From Lineus longissimus (taxonomy: Eukaryota > Nemertea > Pilidiophora > Heteronemertea > Lineidae): a stretch of 60,000 bases of DNA. The translations under genes were made by a program, and so were the position numbers. Positions 55,282-60,000 of the stretch are shown one piece after another; the first letter of the stretch is position 1; each line of letters opens with the position of its first letter. Below the pieces are notes generated by a model. The model had not been told where the DNA came from, did not search any database, and saw only the letters and a list, made by a program, of their open reading frames with translations. The DNA is taken from positions 4,344,501 through 4,404,500 of the forward strand of contig NC_088309.1 in the NCBI RefSeq assembly GCF_910592395.1, read 5' to 3'.

Positions 55282-56145
55282 ATGACCTTGTCAGGTTCAA
55301 CATCCTCACTACCATATTTGGAGATGTCGTCTGGCTCCTCGGCATCAACACCACGTGGCCCAGGACCGCCACTCTCAGTGACATTTGCAGCACAAACTGT
55401 GACGTTTGGCGCACATCAACAAGAAATCGTGCTAACCCCTGACACAAAACGTCGAAGGAAATCAAAACGAAAACAGCGTTCATTAGGGATTATACAAATT
55501 CTAACATCCATACCGTTATTAATCACCGCAGGTATCATGATTCCCACTAAAGCCGCCCTTTACTTTCTCGGTAGTGGTTTCTTTTGCGCCGCCATCTTCT
55601 CTACTGCCGGCTGTCTTTCACTTTACGCGGCCAAGTCTCGATCGTCCGGGTCCATCTCCGTAGCTTGCATAATATCTGTGATAGCCTGTTTTGCGGCGTT
55701 TACAGGCCTGGCCCTAGGAGGACTAGGCCTTGCAATGGACGTCAGCTACAATCATCCCAGTGACTGTCTCAATGACTGCACGTGGTTGGTATTCCAGATT
55801 CACCAACCTTCGAATAAAACGGAATGGTTTTGTAGGATTGCTATGCATGTCGCAAATATTCTGACCACTACATTTGGGGCTGTGATAAACCTTATTCAGG
55901 TAGTTGTAACTTGTACTGCGGTGTGTCACAATAAATCTCAAAAAGAACAAGGGGATCCCCTCATCGTCTTTCAACCGGGATCGGAACATTTGAAGTTTCG
56001 CCTACCCCAGTTTAAGGTGCTGCAACACATTGATGATGTAAGCGATAATAACTCCACACAGACTAATGACAGTCGGACTGATGTAAACGGGGGGATAAGT
56101 CCTGTCAAGGATGAGTCGAAATATAGACGTTTGACAGAAGTGTGA
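55282..56145 (+). CDS. Gene C: MS4A/CD20-like four-transmembrane protein
   Basis: This is a 287-residue protein read without introns. The N-terminal cytoplasmic part is Ser/Thr/Pro-rich and ends in a basic run (KRRRKSKRKQR, 56-66) just before helix 1 (LGIIQILTSIPLLITAGIMI, about 69-87). Helices 2 (about 91-116), 3 (125-152) and 4 (186-214) follow. The larger loop, between helices 3 and 4, has Cys162, Cys166, Cys184 and an NKT glycosylation site. The C-terminal tail is about 70 residues. This topology, and the LGxIQI start of helix 1, match the MS4A/CD20 tetraspan family. I chose the ATG at 55282 because a strong acceptor (TATGCTTTCAG) ends at 55264; the same frame is open to an ATG at 55168 (325 aa), but that extension reads like translated intron. 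No functional link to genes A and B can be shown. Confidence 0.75.
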   Translation: MTLSGSTSSLPYLEMSSGSSASTPRGPGPPLSVTFAAQTVTFGAHQQEIVLTPDTKRRRKSKRKQRSLGIIQILTSIPLLITAGIMIPTKAALYFLGSGFFCAAIFSTAGCLSLYAAKSRSSGSISVACIISVIACFAAFTGLALGGLGLAMDVSYNHPSDCLNDCTWLVFQIHQPSNKTEWFCRIAMHVANILTTTFGAVINLIQVVVTCTAVCHNKSQKEQGDPLIVFQPGSEHLKFRLPQFKVLQHIDDVSDNNSTQTNDSRTDVNGGISPVKDESKYRRLTEV

Positions 56146-59100
56146 CATATTCCTGCTTGGATTTTGAAAATGAAAATTCTGTGCTGGTTAGAAGAGAGTA
56201 TCTCGCTGATGGTGAAGCGGATATGCCTTCACTCTTCACCCGTTCACCTTGATAAGATCCATCTAATCAAAAACTGACAAATGATGAAGGCGTAGGAAGT
56301 TGAATTCAACAGTGAGTTTTCACGAAGCCTCCGAAACGCCAACGCGAACGCCTTTCCCATTATTCGAGCTCCTGATTACTTATACGTTGTCGAACAATGG
56401 GACAGACGTTCGCGTGAAAATTCACTGCCACATTCTAGACATGTATACGTGCACACGTATCGAATGAGAAATGTGACTGGAGATGTAGCGCATTCAGCTT
56501 ATCAATTTTGTAAGATTTGCATATATTTATAAATATTCATAACAACATCTAACGTATTGTTAGTTTTTTTTGCGAACGCGGCAATGCTGGCTGTCTCTGC
56601 CAACTGTCACTTTGGGCTGTAAAGATGTCGGAGCGTGCCGTTACCGGTGGTTGTCCTTCGATGAGGTGATTAACACCAAATGGAAAGTGTGTGGGAAACA
56701 TCCAGCTTCGTCAGTTGCAAAATCGTGTAACAACGCAGACGAAGTCGTCAAGGAAGACCAGGATCGCGACAGTCATGATTAAGTGGTACGACAATTTAAG
56801 GTCAGGCTCTACCCACCGCCTGTTGGCAAGATTGTCAAAGGAGTCAAACACGTCTTTCCAATATATGATTGTGTTGAGGAGTATTGTTCACATTTTTGCT
56901 ACCAGTTCCGGGAACAGATGAGAAGGTAGGGAGCCGGGTAACAGCATTCAATGTACACTGTACAACCCATAGTCAAAGCAGTGTTCCTTTGTCGAACCTT
57001 TTTTATCCATCGCTGCTGGTCTTGAAACCATGTCATCACGGTGGAGGGTTGTATTAGCAGAGTTACAACATTTCGGAGCAGTTCCTCTTGATTAAGTTGT
57101 ACCCTTGAGATGGAATTGGGAATGGGATGGGGCGGCTGGAAGAATAGATCGAACGAACAATGCTATGGGGTTTTGAAGACCAGAAACAAATTCGTCAAAG
57201 TAGGTTCTTAAGAAGCTTACAAAGATATTATGTCTTGGCTTTGTATGCGAGATGTACGTTGGCGGTTAATAATGGGATTGATATGGTGGTTGGCGGAGTT
57301 GCACCTGTCAACAGCCCCCGGGATGCACATCAACGGCGTCTTCCCTCAGACGTGTGCTCCGAAGGATAGTAACAGTTTCAATGAAAAGAATTAAGCTTTG
57401 ATGGATAACAACACTATTGAAATTACCTAATATCCACGTGAAAAGACAGTTTCGATACTGTGGGATGACATCAACTTCATTGTATGAAATGTCGTTGCTC
57501 CCCGGGGTAAGCAAGGGTGATTGGGTTAACCTTCTCGGAAGCTAATGTACGAGTTTACGAGATACAGGTTTGCTTCCATCGTGAAATTGTCGTCTATGAT
57601 CTAATCATGGACGGATTGGGTTCATTTGCCAATTTATAAGCCAGGGCTTTGTCACTAAGGGAACGAAATGAAGGGCTGATGATATTTGCAAAATGATGAG
57701 ATTGCGCATCGGGGTCATCTTGGAAGTAAAACCAAGAGTGCCACAAGTATGGCATGTAGCACAGCTCATCTAGTCCTTGTTCCTGGTAAGGAAAAGAAAC
57801 GAACAAAACCCATGCAATTTCCTCGTGAGGTCGTAACATCATTTTTGACGATAGCCGATTGTTTGGCGGTGGGCCACAAATGATGCTAATATGAAAGTTT
57901 CCCCTTGTGTATGATACGGCCCTAATGAGCTACTCATGCACGGTGTATGGCTCCCTTGGCTCGGACGAATTATCGAACACCATTGAGATAAATCGTGTTA
58001 ATTCTGATTCTGGTAAGATTGGTCTGTGAAAAGGTTAGACATGCGTGCATAACATATTCTTAACACCATTGTGGGGCAAATATGGACGATTTCATCAGAA
58101 TAGTGCGCATTGTATCGGGTTATTGATGAACAATGTATACATGAGCTAGTTGCAGGCTATCAATTTTCATCATAAATTTGGAAAGGTCTTCATATAGCCA
58201 GATAATGGCATCTGTTTCTATCACAAATGCATTTAAATGGGAAAGTTGCTGATGTTAACTGCATAAAAAATTTAAAGATGTCAACGTTTATATCAGGTTA
58301 TGGAATTGATACTCATTGTATGCATCACAATCAGTCGAGACCGATCCATTTGTAAATTTGAAACTTCTTGATCATTACTCTGAAACTTTGTTATCATGAA
58401 TTTGCTCTCCTCGTGGTCGGCATCCATCAAGGAGATGAACTGAGTTGTCTTCTACGAGACGGCGAGCTGAAAATCACGACGAAGGGCAGTCAAACCAGAA
58501 TGATTGACGAGAACAAATTTCGTATAGAACAAGATATTCTTTGTATAAATATACATTTTCGTCGATTCTACAGTCATTTTGCTTTACACTACAAAACATG
58601 ATTTATACACTACAAAACAATACAAGCCATATAAAAATGACTAGATTATCATTACAAACGTTACGAGGCTAGAGTTATGTCTCTATGTATGTTTGGAAAT
58701 TCGAAATTCATCGCTTAAGAATGATATACCATAACATTTGAAAGAATTTAATGTTATAACATGTTTACATTTATGTACATGGCAACACATCTTTTGAATA
58801 TCAATTGAAGCAGGTAAATAAAAAAACATTCCGACCTTGGGAAAACTACTTCATATTTATCGATAATGGACACCTCCACGTAGAAGACGAGTCTCCTAGC
58901 TAACTAGGAGACAACGAAAGCTTTTACAAGGCCACGTGCCAGAGGACAAACGACCTACAAACACGAATAGATCTCATTCTCACCGAAATATCACGAAATA
59001 ACATCGATGCCACTTTTTTAGCTTCTCCCGAGGGGAACAGATCAGAAGAGGAAATGGATGACAGAGCAAAATTGGCTGCTGGGAGGTGTCCGTGACATTG

Positions 59101-60000
59101 GCATTACTGGCTGAAAAAAATAGGAAAAATACCTCATCCAAATTGGTTGGGTGTCCGTAGAGGACGACCATCGATGATGATCGATAACAGGCTTGAGCCG
59201 GGGTAAATGTAAACTGTATATCGCCAAATACGAAGACGGAGTAAGCTGCAGGCTTGCAAGAAAAAACACTTCCTTATCCCTTTCTCGGCAGATTGAATCA
59301 CAACAGTCAATGTTTTCATTGCCAATAAGAAAACCACCAGTTCGATGATGGTAGATAGTGCCTTGCCAGCGACAGCGATCTGAAGACATGATAGGAGTGT
59401 CAGTCAGTAGAATAATCAGCTGGAAATCACAAACAATTTCTGACGTAAAAACGACCGGATTTTTCCCTTACTAAAACCAAGCTACCACTGCACCTGGTCA
59501 ATAGAGCAACATTGAGCGCTGGTTCACCAGCGATCTGTATCAGATGGTCGAGGGAACCTCATGATTGTACAGAAAGAAGTAGCCATGATCACCAACAGTG
59601 CCGTGAGAAGGTATGAAATTATCCGTATAACTTAAGTCCATTCCTGCCATCTAAGGTACCTCTTCCACTGTTATATCTGGCAGACACATATCATAATCGC
59701 CCCCTAGGTGAGGGCGGGGAACGTGGTGCGACGGGCCCTGGGGAACTCTTGATAGAAGAGGGTGTAACAACGCCCCAGATGGATATCTGTAAAGATACAA
59801 GGGAAAAGGATCAGTATGTTTCAATCAACAAAGATTTTCAAGCAATTTTTTACAATTACATGTATATATTAAGCTTTTGATTGCTGGCGCAATTATTCTG
59901 GAAGATTTCTTTTGGGGGTACCGGTGGCTTCTTTTATTTGAACATGATAAATACAGCCAGATCACTTCAACAGTTTGTCGAAAGTTCGTCAACAATGTGC
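56146..60000. other. Region without a confirmed gene (right edge)
   Basis: No exon is called with confidence. The 3' UTR of gene C probably occupies the first few hundred bases. On the minus strand between about 59786 and 59280 there are hydrophobic or exon-like segments with fair splice acceptors (see findings), which could be the end of a gene starting beyond the window. A short direct repeat of ACACTACAAAACA lies near 58590-58618. Confidence 0.4.

Noticed and set aside
59042-59389. 115-codon minus-strand open frame
   Set aside because: Its frame carries no domain; the overlapping frame with a hydrophobic stretch is the only one of interest and is reported as a low-confidence finding.

Overview
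Invertebrate (metazoan) genomic DNA. The coding sequence is split into many short exons with GT/AG borders and introns of roughly 100-900 bp. The encoded proteins combine animal extracellular modules: EGF, collagen Gly-X-Y, von Willebrand factor A and mucin-like Thr/Ser/Pro tracts. The dispersed motif ACATGTACATGTA is common in marine invertebrate deuterostomes and some lophotrochozoans. My best guess is a cephalochordate (Branchiostoma-like) or another invertebrate deuterostome, but the sequence alone does not settle the species.

Layout. 1-3765: no gene seen; it holds one PIF/Harbinger-type MITE (2138-2588). 3766-25070, minus strand: gene A, a 39-exon model whose exons total 7407 nt in one continuous frame (about 2468 aa). 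It encodes a signal peptide, nine copies of a two-exon module, Thr-rich linkers, a collagen stalk of about 49 Gly-X-Y triplets, three EGF-like units, one transmembrane helix and a very basic cytoplasmic tail. 25083-27961: intergenic. 27976-46569, plus strand: gene B, a 36-exon model totalling 9000 nt (2999 aa). It is a divergent paralogue pointing the opposite way, with a signal peptide, seven module copies, one giant exon of about 85-90 near-identical 33-bp repeats (TVEPTTTPKSS), a vWA domain with a damaged metal site, a decayed collagen segment, two EGF-like units, a transmembrane helix and a short basic tail. 46570-55260: gene-poor, with decayed repeats and a possible broken coding region (49251-50057). 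55282-56145, plus: gene C, an apparently intronless CDS for an MS4A/CD20-like four-helix membrane protein. 56146-60000: no convincing gene, apart from weak coding hints on the minus strand near the right edge.

What ties it together. Genes A and B are head-to-head paralogues built from the same exon cassette: a short Cys-Pro exon, then exon a (YVC...FQIWR), exon b (GDxIGFAN... ending HPxLC) and a short Cys exon. The cassette is bounded by phase-1 introns, with a phase-0 intron between exons a and b, so whole cassettes can be duplicated without breaking the frame. Sixteen copies are present. I do not recognise the module as a named domain; its alternating hydrophobic pattern suggests an extracellular beta-sandwich. 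Both proteins look like long, probably heavily O-glycosylated cell-surface stalk proteins, possibly for adhesion, a mucosal coat or recognition. That function is inference. The locus is evolving fast: a 2.2-kb triplication, three different coding minisatellites, precise intron loss, a duplication breakpoint inside an exon, and decay of collagen glycines.
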